DNA of 64,000 nt, taken from Polytrichum commune (Eukaryota > Streptophyta > Polytrichopsida > Polytrichales > Polytrichaceae). The stretch lies in assembly GCA_950295325.1 (NCBI GenBank), contig OX485805.1, forward strand, positions 3,038,501 through 3,102,500, in the 5' to 3' direction. The notes below the pieces were generated by a model. It was not told the origin of the DNA. It made no database searches and saw only the letters and a list, made by a program, of their open reading frames with translations. Positions 35,015-45,397 of the stretch are shown in pieces. Both the position numbers and the translations under genes were made by a program. Each line of letters starts with the position of its first letter. The stretch's first letter is position 1.

Positions 35015-35909
35015 TTAGTGTTCCTAAAGCCTTCAACTTCAACCGGTTGTTTCTTGAACTCGACTCTTAACTTTTAAACCCTAAACCTTGAAAAAGAAGG
35101 GTAACGGTTTGGTGGGTTGGTGCTGCCTTTGCATCAAATGTCACAGAAACAATCTATGTCATCGCCAACGCATCGGCTATGATAGCTCCTCCCTCGTGTT
35201 CTTACTCCAAATTTAAAGAAAATGTCACATCATGTTGCCAACTTTAAACTTGGATGCAACAAATAAAAAAAAGAAGCCAAATGGTATTCTTCATTCTTCA
35301 TTGTGCAATGCGTAGCCAACATGCAAATACTCATAAAGCCAACCCAAAAAAACCATGATCCCCATTGCATTTTGCTCCCTTGTAGAGGGTGATGGTTCTT
35401 CCATGTACCCAACAACTTATTAGAAGCGAAATCATCGTAATACTACTTATACCTATCTACTTTGCTCGGAAATTGTTCCTCATCAAGAAGGCTCAACTAT
35501 TTGGAACGATGTTGTATGTAGCAGATCCGGTAAAACAACCAAGAAATTTTGATACTAACAATTTAAAAAGTGCAGAAAATCATTTACGTGTGTACTCCTA
35601 TATATTGTGTGCACATTATTAGTTTTTGACCATTGGATCAGATTGGGAACTGTGTCATCCACTTGTATAGCAATACTTGTGAAACATGGAGATTGTCGTT
35701 TCAAATATCATAATCAAGGTTCAGACAAAAATGTTATAAAACATCAAAATGATGACTACTTATCCTTTCTCTTTAAGAATTATAACAGTGGGTAGTTTGG
35801 AGTTCACCTTGAAAATGGCCTTTCAAATGTTATGATCTCCTTAGATTCAATGGTTTGGGATCTCGGATGTTGGGACCTCACATGAGTAGGTTTGCATCAC
35901 ATCTTTATG
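35015..35909. other. Intergenic, no gene seen
   Basis: No domain or repeat end is recognised. Open frames are 80 aa or shorter. Confidence 0.4.
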
Positions 35910-35917
35910 GCAAGAAG

Positions 35918-37050
35918 CAGGGCATAAAATTGACACCCTGGGGGGTGTATTTTGCTTCCTAGAGTGTCCTAGGACACCCAAATCTCAAACAGGGTGTCCC
36001 CGAGGACACCCAAAAATCCTACAAGGGTGTCCTTTTTACACCCAAAAAAAATACAGGGTGTCCCCTGTACTTGTAGGGCCTATCAGCGTATATGTTTGAC
36101 AAAGTTTTTGCAAGTTTTTCTTTTTTGACACGCAAAAACTTGCACAAAAAAAAATGCACGTCAATTGACACGCACATTCTAGAAATTGACACGTACTGTG
36201 ACTTGTGAAGAAAAAAATCACACGTTTGGTGAGTTTGGTGGTGATGGTACCCTCCATGGGTGCAAGGTGATTGCACAGGCCTATGTGGTTAAGGTGATAG
36301 AATCATTGCAGCAACGATTCCCTGATTTGAAGCTCTTCAATGCAACTAAGCTATTTAGCCCCGTCTGTTTTTCAACAGACTTGACACTTCTTCATCGAAA
36401 TGCTCGTTTATGGCTTCAGAGTTTCATTGACCACTTCTGCACTAATGGAGGGAATCTTTTTGATGAGCGTGGTTTAAAATCAGAGCTTCGAGGTTTTTTG
36501 GATACACTTCATATTTCATGTGGTGGTCTTAAAATGCACCAAGCTTGGATGGTTTATTCTTCCAATTTGGACTATGTTGGAAGATATCCTCATATGACAA
36601 AGTTGTGGCAAGCTGTTCTTGTAATTCCTGCTAGTACATCTTCTTGTGAGAGAGGATTTTCTACTCAAATTCATATTAAATCTACTTTACGGTGTAGTTT
36701 GGTATTAGAGACTTTGGAAGCACAAATGAGAGTTGCAATGGCAAAAATCCCCATAGAGGCCATTGACTTTGAACAAGTATGGGTAAAGTGGTGTGCTATG
36801 AAAGGCCGCCGCTTGTCGGTTTGATTTGCATTGCAAGTTATGATATGTAGTGATTTTTTTGATTTTTAATTGAAATTTTGAAATGATATTATATATTTTT
36901 CAAAATTGTACCTATTTTGACAAAAAAATAAAATTTAAGAGAAATTTATGAGGACACCCAAAAATTGGAGCAGGGTGTCCTTGGGACACCCAAAATTTGG
37001 GACAGGGTGTCCCCTGGAAATTTGGCTAGGGTATCAAATTTTATGGCCTG
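35918..37050 (+). mobile_element. hAT transposon, deletion derivative with intact target duplication
   Basis: The element is 1133 bp. It starts CAGGGCATAAAATTGACACC and ends with the inverse of CAGGCCATAAAATTTGATAC. The 8-bp GCAAGAAG at 35910-35917 is repeated exactly at 37051-37058, the length expected for hAT. Subterminal regions carry many GGGTGTCC / GGACACCC motifs in both orientations (35978-36065 and 36950-37015), as hAT transposase-binding regions do. The interior keeps only the 3' part of the transposase gene (next entry). A perfect target duplication suggests a fairly recent move. Confidence 0.92.
36186..36824 (+). pseudogene. hAT transposase, C-terminal part with dimerisation domain
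   Basis: An uninterrupted frame of about 212 codons ends at 36824. Its C-terminus reads IPASTSSCERGFSTQIHIKS and then a Leu/Glu-rich helix, the hallmark of the hAT C-terminal dimerisation domain (family hATC). The frame opens at a TTG and has no sensible initiator, and the BED zinc finger and most of the RNase-H-like catalytic core are missing, so it is a 5'-truncated remnant. The retained part has no stop or frameshift, in contrast to the LINE and pogo remnants nearby. Inside the element it runs in the same direction as the terminal CAGGGC end. Confidence 0.85.
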
Positions 37051-37157
37051 GCAAGAAGTAAACAAAAGTAATTGTCATACAAATATTCAATTCCAAAGTG
37101 TGACTATTTTAAGCATATGCACCCCCCTTATTCTCCACATGCTATAGCTTAAGCTTA

Positions 37158-37870
37158 GGGCCAATTTACATGGGGTCTCAAGTCCCAAGTCCTAAGTCCC
37201 AACATGGAGACAAAGCCTCAACTTGTGAGCCTGAAAAAATCATGAAAGTATGGTTTATATTCATCCAAGTTAGATCTCGATTATATCAAGGTAGAAATAA
37301 CCAAACCGGTTAACCACCTTCTACTCGTACACTAGACAACCGTCATAATAGCAAAGTGCCATTTCTGAAATCGATCATGGCAAGGCAACAACTTCAATGC
37401 GTGTACACTTAGTGTAGCCAATGGGAGTTAAGTTTTAATTTACTCATGAGCTAACTGTTTTACGTGATGTTCAGTAAGGAAATGCGGATTACTATGTTCG
37501 GTGTAGGGAGAATCTAGTGAACGAGTAGGGGGTTTGACAACTTTCCACTTTGAAAAATTAGAGAATTTTTTGTACATGGCAGGAAAATATGAAACAACTT
37601 GCATTCTTCTCGTCTATCTTGGATAATTATCTCATGATTGGAAGACAATATCTTTAATGCGAATCACCTTATTTTCACGGGTTATGATATTTCTACCTTA
37701 TGTAAAAGATAAATTCTTAAAGCTTATGTTGAGAGAGTTGGGTTTAGTTTTCTGTTTGATCCAACTTTGGGCACAAGTCCTGAATCTCACCTCTAAGAAA
37801 GGGTGCCAATTAGGCATTCATGTCATGCTTGGGACTTAGGACTCGGGACCCTGTGTGAAGTGGTAAATCC
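37158..37870. repeat. Inverted-end element interrupted by a MITE
   Basis: The left end (GGGCCAATTTACATGGGG, then CAAGTCCCAAGTCCTAAG) is partly mirrored on the right by the inverse of the stretch ending near 37870 (GACTTAGGACTCGGGACC and TGTGTGAAGTGG). The terminal GGGCCA recalls the Tourist-like family. The MITE at 37289-37697 lies inside it. Ends and class are uncertain. Confidence 0.4.
37289..37697 (-). mobile_element. MITE with GGTAGAAATACC ends, copy 4 (inverted)
   Basis: The interior is the reverse complement of the other three copies, for example CTTTAATGCGAATCACCTTA against TAAGGTGATTCGCATTGAAG. The ends are AGGTAGAAATAACCAAACC and the inverse of GGTAGAAATATCATAACCC. Length is 409 bp. 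Non-coding. Confidence 0.8.
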
Positions 37871-38273
37871 CAACTTTCATGCTCTCAACGGCTGAGATTG
37901 CACGGATTGACCTCAAGTGAAGTGGGGCTTAGGAGCGCGTGTGACCCGGCCCTTAGTGGGCGTAACTGTCAACAATGAAGACAGTAGTAGTTGGCGGAAC
38001 AAAATGACCGCAATTCACATTAATGGCACCTTGGAAAAACAAAGATGTGAAACAAGAGGGTGATGATCGAGAAACAAGAAATTGTTGAGGTCTGTTGGGT
38101 CCTTGGTTTTCGGGAGGGATATTTGAAGGTCACTTACCACGTGAGGTTCCTTTTGTGCTCTTTAATGTCCCGAGCCCTTGGGGCCCGGGGCTTGTAAACA
38201 AGTTAGGTATTATTGAAGGCCCCCATATCCCAAGGAGTCCAATAATAATAAGCTTGTCCTGCGTGAACATTGA
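37871..38273. other. Intergenic, no gene seen
   Basis: Less AT-rich than its surroundings, with short frames on both strands but no recognisable domain. A CCCTTAGTGG motif near 37952 may be another MITE end. Confidence 0.35.
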
Positions 38274-38775
38274 GGGCCACTTCACCACGCGAGACTGAGG
38301 GCCCGTGACCATTGCACTTCGAGCACTCTCGTTGGTAGAAGAGGCGGAGCCGGCCCAAGTTCGTTTCACTCTACGCTTGAGGGACCAACGGAGTAAGTGA
38401 ATGCAAGATGGATGTAAAGTCTACATGGATCCCTACATGGTATCAAATGGATCATGTTTCATGGTCACTTGCACTATTTTCAACAACCACCTCTTGGAGG
38501 TAGGCCTAACACATGACCGGGAGACCACGGCACTCCGAAATCTCATGAATGTTGATTTATTATATATTATCATGTGTGAGGACCCTGCATGAATAGAAAT
38601 TCATTGAAATAGCATTTGAATGAGGATCCTGTCACATATGACTTCACACTACGCTTGAGGGCCCGTGACCACACTACATGATCTTGGAAGTGCCTTGGGA
38701 CGGCCTTTGGACACTTTCTTTTGGGCTCTCACAATTTCACGGTCACGGCTCTTGGGCTTGTGTGTGAAGTGGCCC
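38274..38775 (+). mobile_element. Tourist-like MITE, copy 3
   Basis: The element is 502 bp. Left end GGGCCACTTCACCACGCGAG; right end is the inverse of GGGCCACTTCACACACAAG. It is followed by TAA (38776-38778), while TGA precedes it, one change from a perfect target duplication. The interior aligns along its whole length with 2603-3113. Non-coding. Confidence 0.8.
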
Positions 38776-39994
38776 TAAGCACGAGTAAGTGCTTCATGTG
38801 ACAACTCTACAAAAGATATGGGAGTCTATGAATACTTAATTGCATGTTCGTATGGGCAAGCTGGCCCCTTTTGGTCTCCTTTAACTTACTTCCTCCAATT
38901 TCTCTTCAACACTGGGCTATGCACAAGTGATATTAGAGTGACATCAACACTTGTTTCATTACTATAAAATTATGCACCTTCCTAGGTTTTAGGAACAATG
39001 CCATGTGCTCATCCCCCCCCCCCCCCCCTCCAACAAAGCCCAAATGTTTCCCAAATCCTTTAACTTTGGGAGAGAGGGAGGGAGACCAATAAACCCATTC
39101 TCGCCTTGAGAACACTAAGTGACCAAGGGCTTTAGAGAGTGTTCTCCCTCTCAATAGGTAATGGTTGGCCAATGAAAATCTTATGATACTCGTGAAATTT
39201 ATGGGTGTCTTGAGCATTTGGTAGTGGCAGAACCTTTTTAAGTGAATCATCAAGGGAACCATTTTAAAGAGTTTGTTGGAAATGGTCTTGGCAACAAATA
39301 ATAAGTATTATGTTAATTATAATACTATGAGATGTTTTAGATGACGATTATAGATGTAAAATAATAGTCATAGCGATACAAACCTTGTAGACAAGCTTGA
39401 GTCTTGTTCGTTTACTAACACAAGTACATGGACCTTGAGAGGTATCAGAGGAATATTACAAAGGGCAGTGTTTGTATCCTAGTTTCCAAAGTCAAAATTT
39501 TGTGTTCAAATCAACGCCAACAAATCTTGCATTATAAGTATATATTGATTCTAAGGATATACATCATGTTAACATCAAGCTCATGTGTTGGTTATAGGTC
39601 ATCTACTAAACTTTGAACCCTTATAATTTTTAATATGAAACTCAAATAAAATGTACTCTAAGGTTGAGGTATCCATAGTTGACTGGATCCAATTAACCAC
39701 TCATTAGGGTCACGTAATCCTGATGGATGAGATCTATATTTTTTAGGCGAACATAGTCAAGGTTTATGTGAGGATGGTTTATGTGTGTGGTCAAATTTGT
39801 AACAATTTCCATATTCATGAAAAAATAATCAATTTTGTTTTTACATTCTCCTTGGAATTTATTTCTCTTCGCAAGAAAAATAATTCCCCGCGATTACTCC
39901 TCCTAAACAGATGCAAACTCTCTTACTTTATTGGTATAGATGCCTCAACCTTAGTGTGTTGGAATCCCCTTTTAGACGCGCTAATGAGAAGCAT
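38776..39994. other. Intergenic with a poly-C run
   Basis: A run of 16 C lies at 39013-39028; the minus-strand open frame through it (38933-39262) would give a glycine tract and is an artefact. Nothing else is recognised before the host-gene mosaic. Confidence 0.4.
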
Positions 39995-40990
39995 CTTAAA
40001 ATTGTTTGAAACAAATTGTAATCTTTTGATCCCTTTTATTTTCTTCGTCATGTTTGTTGTGACTTTCTTGATGAGCTATGCGTTCATTGACCACTCTGAA
40101 CTTTGCGGACTAGGAAACTGATCAAGAATCTACTTGAACTTGAGCCGATTTTACTGGAAAATCTTGGTTTTCCTTACGCAAGAGTTCACATGAGAGCTAA
40201 GGCGATGTGATGTCATATGGGTGCAATGGTGCATTGGTCACTTGACAGACCACGACTTTTGTGGAATTCTTCAAACAAAGTCGCTCGAGTACTCCCTCCC
40301 CACTAACTAGATGTACAGTTTGTGCTGCACAATCACTTGAAGGGGGTTGACGGATCTTTGAAGCATCGAGGTTTTGTGACATCTGTTTCAGTATGTCCGA
40401 CATTTCGAGGGGATTTGAGCGTTCAATTTTTCTGTTTTACGTTCCAAAGATATGCCTTTGGTTGCTTTCAGGTTGGTCTAAAACCGGGGGGATTTTTTTG
40501 TCTCGAAGGAAAACCTTGCAAAGAATAACTGTAGGATGTGAGTTTCACAGCATTGCGTATGTCGCTATCTACGGAAGTCTGATTAAACTCTTATTCTTTT
40601 TTTTAGGTCCACCATGTCCTAAGATGATGGGGTCTGCTATGTGATCAGTCTCTGTCGTATAAGAGAATGGTGTGTTTTGCATCTCTGTGACCACTGGCAA
40701 TGTCTGGTATTTCTCGGCTAATCAAGTTAGAACTCGGCGTCATGCCAATCAACCACGAAAAATTAGAGCAGAGAATCACCGATGAATGGAGTATGGATCA
40801 TTGTCACGGGTTCCCCAAATCAATTGTACCAATGGGATCAATGACATTACACTAGTAAAAGATTTAATTCATGGGCTGAAAGCCATTCGCCAGGATGAAG
40901 GTTTTTGATAATCGGTTGATGTGTTCAATGTTGCGTATTGTGACTCGGACCTGGAACTTAATGTGATCCAAGTATTAAGCGCTTCTTTGT
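39995..40990 (+). pseudogene. N-terminal methyltransferase (NTM1-like) pseudogene, introns retained
   Basis: A diverged, same-strand copy of 53525-54735, i.e. intron 4 to the 3' flank of the intact NTM1 gene. Exon 5 is clear at about 40180-40290 (GTCATATGGGTGCAATGG..GCATTGGTCACTTGACAGACC), but an extra T in GACTTTTGTGG shifts the frame. Exon 6 is at about 40470-40528. The start of the exon 7 region (GGTCCACCATGTCCTAAGATG) is present, most of exon 7 is deleted, and the 3' half of exon 8 with flank follows from about 40725. Exons 1-4 are absent. Introns are kept, so this is a DNA-level duplication. Confidence 0.85.
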
Positions 40991-41282
40991 TCTTCAACTG
41001 ACCAATAAGATCATGCATTTCATCCGAAGTGGTAACATTTGTGATGTGGCAGGGATGGTTCAATTCAAGTATACCAATTCCAAGGCCTTCTCTAGGCTGT
41101 TATCCCAAGGAGTGTTCTGTGTTTTGGAAAACGAAAAGTCGACTTCACTGACAATGGCACACTTCACAGCCGCACTACATTTTGCTACACTCTTAATTTG
41201 CTTCATAAATTGGGTTAAGAAAAAATTTGGTCTTTGTAATGTGTGGAATAGCGGTTGACAAAGCGGCATGAGAGGACGTGCG
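40991..41282. other. Unassigned part of the mosaic
   Basis: Open frames cover most of this stretch on both strands (41013-41258 plus; 41060-41269 minus), yet neither product is recognised. Given its neighbours it may be another captured host fragment. Source unknown. Confidence 0.3.
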
Positions 41283-41475
41283 TGACAGAGAGGGAGAGTT
41301 CACGGGAGTCCTTGCACGAGCGAGAACGAGCAGATCTTCTTCTGCCATACTAGACTATATGTTAGAAAAGTAAAAGTGTTTCCCAAACCACCAACTATCT
41401 GGAGACTTCTGGTTCCTTTCGAGCGATCCTTTTGGTCGAGTTGAAAACCTTGGAACCCAAGGAATCTACATTGTA
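41283..41475. repeat. Copy of the upstream region of the protein kinase gene
   Basis: The stretch with GTTAGAAAAGTAAAAGTGTT, CTTTTGGTCGAG and CCCAAGGAATCTAC matches 45095-45338, the 5' flank of the kinase gene, in the same orientation but with the TATA-like block decayed. It contains no kinase coding sequence, so only the promoter side was copied or kept. Confidence 0.7.
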
Positions 41476-41479
41476 AAAA

Positions 41480-41838
41480 AGTATACGTAAAGAATTATAT
41501 TATGACACATTATATGAATTGTAGTGATGGTCCAGCTAAGATAGTTGAGGTGTCCAACGAGGATTGTTTAGGGTCCAACTAGGATTTATATCCACGTGGA
41601 TAGTGCCATGTATGCATCAAGGAGAGAGAACAAGATGCCCAGGATTCTATTCGAATATTCCCGCCGATGGAGCCGTGTCCACCGAGTATACAACCTGCAC
41701 AGAAGTTAGCTTTAGTTAGTTCTCGTATTGCAATTTTGTAGCGATATAGATAGTGTTTTTTGTACAAGATTGTAACAATCAATAAAGCATGAGTTTATCC
41801 ATTCTATTTTTATCGAGTAATTAGCATTTCCAACATAC
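41480..41838 (+). mobile_element. Possible solo LTR (copia-like)
   Basis: The right end reads CATTTCCAACA and is preceded by AATCAATAAAGCATGAG, the layout of a polyadenylation/R region followed by a short U5. A TGTAGTG near 41519 could be the left end. I see no exact 5-bp target duplication and no primer-binding site or internal region. The call is tentative. Confidence 0.35.
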
Positions 41839-41934
41839 ATCACACAAAATCCGGAGCAAATTCAGTTAATGAGGTCCGGACTCCTCAGGATCTCTATCAT
41901 GAAATAATTCTAAAACGCTGCATGTGAAGATCTT

Positions 41935-42897
41935 GAAGTCTGGCCGTGCATGCTTCACATAATTCACTTCATGAGCATCCTCTGCTATGTTGCAGGTGAT
42001 GACTTCGCGGCAAAGGGGCAACCTATTTGAATGGAACAAACAAGCTCATTCGTGACAATGAGACCTCATGTCGTTCACATGCCATTTTACACGTTTGTTT
42101 CGCTCAAAGTCCCTGTTGTTGTGGCATTTTGATGCAGATTATGGGTCCTACTGTTGCTCAGAGGTTACTGGGTGTACCGCTCTGGCACTGCAAAATTTCA
42201 TACGGGTTTAACGAGAGGCACTCAACGTAAAACCGTTTTTCGTGAATAAAGAGGGTTAGGAGTGATTGTGCCTTGGATCTTTCTCAAACTCCTTAAATTG
42301 CTGCAGCGAGAAACATGCACTGCAGTACTAGCCGGCAAGCTTTTCTTCATTGACTTGGTTCAAACTAAAGAGGTCATCGAAGAAAACCATTTCCGAGATA
42401 GCTTACAAAGCTATTAACAGAATGAACCTTGTGACCAAATGTCATGACCTCTTGCTGGATTCTCCAAGTCCTTCAAGTAAAAGCTGATTCGAATTTTTGA
42501 AGGATTTTCCAACATTTAAATCTCTTGGTTCCCATGAACATTCGAGCGGGCTTGGACACAGGTGTTGGTAAGTTCGTTGCTTTAAAATGGCAGCAATGAT
42601 TGACGTAACCGTGAAAGGTATTTCCCAAAATGACTTTGGAAAGTTTTTCTTTTTTTAAGAATATTAATTTGTGAAGTCTTTAAGCACCAGGGACTGATGA
42701 AGTGATGTGATGCTACATGTCCGAGTCTTTGAATCAATCTCCCCAATACAGAATAAGAATACGTGATGAACATCTCCTCAAAAGTTTTGTTTATTTGGCA
42801 TCACAATGTGGGTTTTGGTGTTTAACCCGGTGGCTGCAGGTCAATGAAGGACATGAGGAATTGGATGTCGCAGACACTATGGAGGACAGGAATTGTC
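41935..42897 (+). pseudogene. Kinesin-8 pseudogene fragment (intron 4 to exon 8), inverted
   Basis: It runs on the plus strand, opposite to the intact kinesin gene. In order: end of intron 4 and exon 5 (GACAATGAGACCTCATGTCG, about 41997-42097; switch I region), intron 5, the first 60 bases of exon 6 (GAGAAACATGCACTGCAG..GGCAAGCTTTTC, about 42302-42358), then a jump into intron 7, and finally the start of exon 8 (GTCAATGAAGGACATGAGG, about 42840-42897), where similarity ends abruptly. Most of exon 6, intron 6 and all of exon 7 are deleted. Exon 5 has lost the Leu-Leu-Gln frame. No function is expected. Confidence 0.88.
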
Positions 42898-43994
42898 ATA
42901 AAAGCATGATTGCTCATTGGTACCAATACCTACAAGTTGGGTAGGACTCGGTGGTGTATTATACATTATTTTGACATGGTTGCTGAAAAGCGGCAACTTG
43001 AATCATCTCATTAAGAACCAAAGCTCTCGTGAGTGTATCCTTTGAATGTCTGCGCGGTGAAAACTCTCTGCACCACGTAAATTAGCCAACAATTGGCCAT
43101 AAGATATTGAATCGACATCTATTCGGTGCAGCCATTCTGAGCCAGGAAACATTGGACCATCTCCTAAGTATTTAGCACGAGCTTATTTAGTTTCATGCAC
43201 AACTAGACAAGGAAAGAATCTAAACATCTATCAAATATTTTCAAATCACAATCCTCACCTTTGAAACCAGCCACTAAAACAATCCACTGTAACCTGGAAT
43301 TTGAGAATACATATATATATATATAGAAGAAGTAATGTATTGAACTAATGAGGCTTGTTGTCTCCTGTAAGTTACTTGATTGTTGTGGGATGAGAGTTGT
43401 CAACACTGCTCAAAAGATTTCAACTATGGTTTTCTTCCGGAGAGATCATCTATCTCCATTAACTTATAATACGAACTCACCAAAAGATGTAGTCATCAGA
43501 CAGGATACTGACACAAAAAAGCAAGACAAGTTTAGAGGGACACAAGACATGTACTAGGTAGTCTATCTACACATGTACACAACAATCTGGTAGTTTATTA
43601 CTATCCTTCTACACGCTTGGTAACAGCTACTCAAAAAGATACTCAGCTTTTGGGAATGATACATGCCAGAGTGTGCACAGCTTCGGGAAACACTTCAATG
43701 ATTTTGATCCAACCATACCGTGTGTGCACTTCACCAACATAGTATTTCGGAGAATGAAGCAAAATTAATTATGAAGGTATGCAAGGTAGACTTGCCTAAC
43801 AACAATAATCTGAACACCTAGTATTATTTGAGTGATATACAGTTATAGAATGAATTGCACAGAGCTGCCCATGCCAGCTTGGTCTTCGACCAGAGGTTCC
43901 GGTGCTCCTGCAAGCTTGCCGGCCCTGGAATTTGTGGTACATCACTTGTGCTTTGTGGTCCGACTTTGTAATTTAAGATGAGGTCCATGCGACA
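42898..43994. other. Intergenic / kinase 3' flank
   Basis: A short (AT)n run lies at about 43309-43324. No gene is recognised. The part right of about 43570 is probably the 3' untranslated region of the kinase gene, but no polyadenylation signal is convincing. Confidence 0.4.
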
Positions 43995-44996
43995 TCACCA
44001 AGGATGTTTGCAACAACCCGAATTGCGGATCCAACAAAAATCTACAAGGTGCGTAGCCCTGAGCCTCTTTTCAGGATCGAACTGCAACATTCCTGTGAGC
44101 AGGTTTCGCTCACAATGGTTGAGCTTGCACCATGGCTCCGATGTAAAATCGAGCACTTCATCGATTTCCCAGTCAGTGTCTTCATCTTGCGTTTTGTCCT
44201 TCTTCCATGGCAAGAATTTAGGGTAATGCCCTGTCAACATTGTGGCCAATATGATTCCGGCGCTCCAGATATCCACAGGGGCGGAGTATGGTTCACCCCT
44301 CAGCAACTCGGGGGCTTGGTAGCCTAGGGTGCCTACACGTCCCCTGCATGGAATCGGAGTTGCTGTGCGGTCGCATTGGAATCGAGCCGCAAGTCCAAAG
44401 TCAGCAAGTTTGAAGGACGATTCTGTGATGACGTTGTCGGATGATGAGACGAGGATGTTGCAGGGCTTGATGTCCCGATGAGCGATGCCCAGACTATGGA
44501 TATGACGCAGTGCGCTCAGAACTTGCCTCATCACGACGGCCGTCAAGTGGACCGGAATACGGGAATCACATGAGAAAGTTTTCAAGAATGTGCGGAGATC
44601 ACCGCCTTGACACAACTCCATAATCATGTGCACATTGGAGGGGCCCTCCGATTTTTTGATGAACTGCACCACATTGGGGTGGCCCGAGCATAGTGCGTGA
44701 ATCAAGGCCTCTCGCCTGCATGCCTCTAGCCGCTCACGCCTTGCTTGTGGGCTTCCTTTGAGTTGGACAGTCTTGACGGCAAGCATTTGCTTGCTGCGTT
44801 TGGATGTGCAACACCTCACAGTGCCGAAGCCGCCCTTGCCCAGAACTTCCGGGAGAATTCTGAAATCAGAGATGCGTGGCGGCTTCTTTGTGGCAACGCC
44901 CGCTTGTTGCGGCTTGACATTTAGTTCAGGCTTGTTGTCCAGGTTAACGTGGTGAGCATCGGCGTCTATGTTTGACAGCACAATTACGCTCGCCAT
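43995..44996 (-). CDS. Serine/threonine protein kinase, single exon
   Basis: A 333-aa protein kinase, likely cytosolic because no signal peptide or membrane segment is visible. The first 44 residues are not conserved. Kinase motifs are all present: glycine loop GKGGFGTV (53-60), Lys75 in AVKT, a candidate alpha-C Glu at 96, catalytic loop HRDIKPCN (173-180), DFG (199-201), GTLGYQAPE (222-230) and DIWSAG. It is therefore predicted to be active. The HRD/KP..N form and the domain pattern indicate Ser/Thr specificity. It most resembles the CAMK-like group by eye, but the subfamily and substrate are unknown. The protein ends soon after the last kinase helix, so there is no C-terminal regulatory domain. 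The ATG at 44996 is used; the GTG two codons upstream is not a likely start. The gene has no introns, unlike its neighbours. Confidence 0.88.
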   Translation of the reverse strand: MASVIVLSNIDADAHHVNLDNKPELNVKPQQAGVATKKPPRISDFRILPEVLGKGGFGTVRCCTSKRSKQMLAVKTVQLKGSPQARRERLEACRREALIHALCSGHPNVVQFIKKSEGPSNVHMIMELCQGGDLRTFLKTFSCDSRIPVHLTAVVMRQVLSALRHIHSLGIAHRDIKPCNILVSSSDNVITESSFKLADFGLAARFQCDRTATPIPCRGRVGTLGYQAPELLRGEPYSAPVDIWSAGIILATMLTGHYPKFLPWKKDKTQDEDTDWEIDEVLDFTSEPWCKLNHCERNLLTGMLQFDPEKRLRATHLVDFCWIRNSGCCKHPW

Positions 44997-45094
44997 TAGC
45001 ACGTTGTTTTTTCTTTTTCTTTCTTTTCAATGTTAATATTCGCTTGTAATCGGACGTTGTCCTTGCTTCCACCTCGATCACACAGAATGGGGGA

Positions 45095-45338
45095 GAGAAT
45101 GTGGGAGCGACAGCGTTAGCTCAAGCTCCAGCAACAGCGCGAGCGCTAGCTCATGCTCCAGCGTGCGAGAGCGAGAGCGAGAATGAGCGCGTGCTGCTTG
45201 GCCATTCTGGCCTATATATGGGAAAAGTAAAAGTAAAAGTGTTGCCCAAGCCGCCAACGGGTATGGAGGGTTCCGGAGGCTTCGAAACGATCCTATTGGT
45301 CGAGACTTGCGAGACTTGGTAACCAAGGAATCTACGTC
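45095..45338 (-). promoter_or_regulatory. Upstream region of the kinase gene with a TATA-like box
   Basis: About 100-340 bases upstream of the kinase ATG. On the minus strand CCCATATATAGGCC (about 45207-45220) is a good TATA-like element some 215 bases before the start codon. The stretch between has many GAGCGAG / GCTCCAGC-type repeats (45120-45190). A diverged copy of this region is at 41283-41475. Calling it a promoter is inference from position and the TATA-like box. Confidence 0.45.
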
Positions 45339-45355
45339 AGTTAACTGAACTTCAC

Positions 45356-45397
45356 ATAACTAATTAACTAATTAACTAACTAACTAACTAACTAATG
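45356..45397. repeat. (TAAC)n microsatellite
   Basis: About nine units of AACT/AATT tetranucleotide, the last five perfect. Confidence 0.8.

Noticed and set aside
38933-39262. Open frame with a Gly tract
   Set aside because: Created by a poly-C run on the plus strand.
44004-44955. Plus-strand open frames opposite the kinase
   Set aside because: Antisense shadows of the kinase coding sequence.
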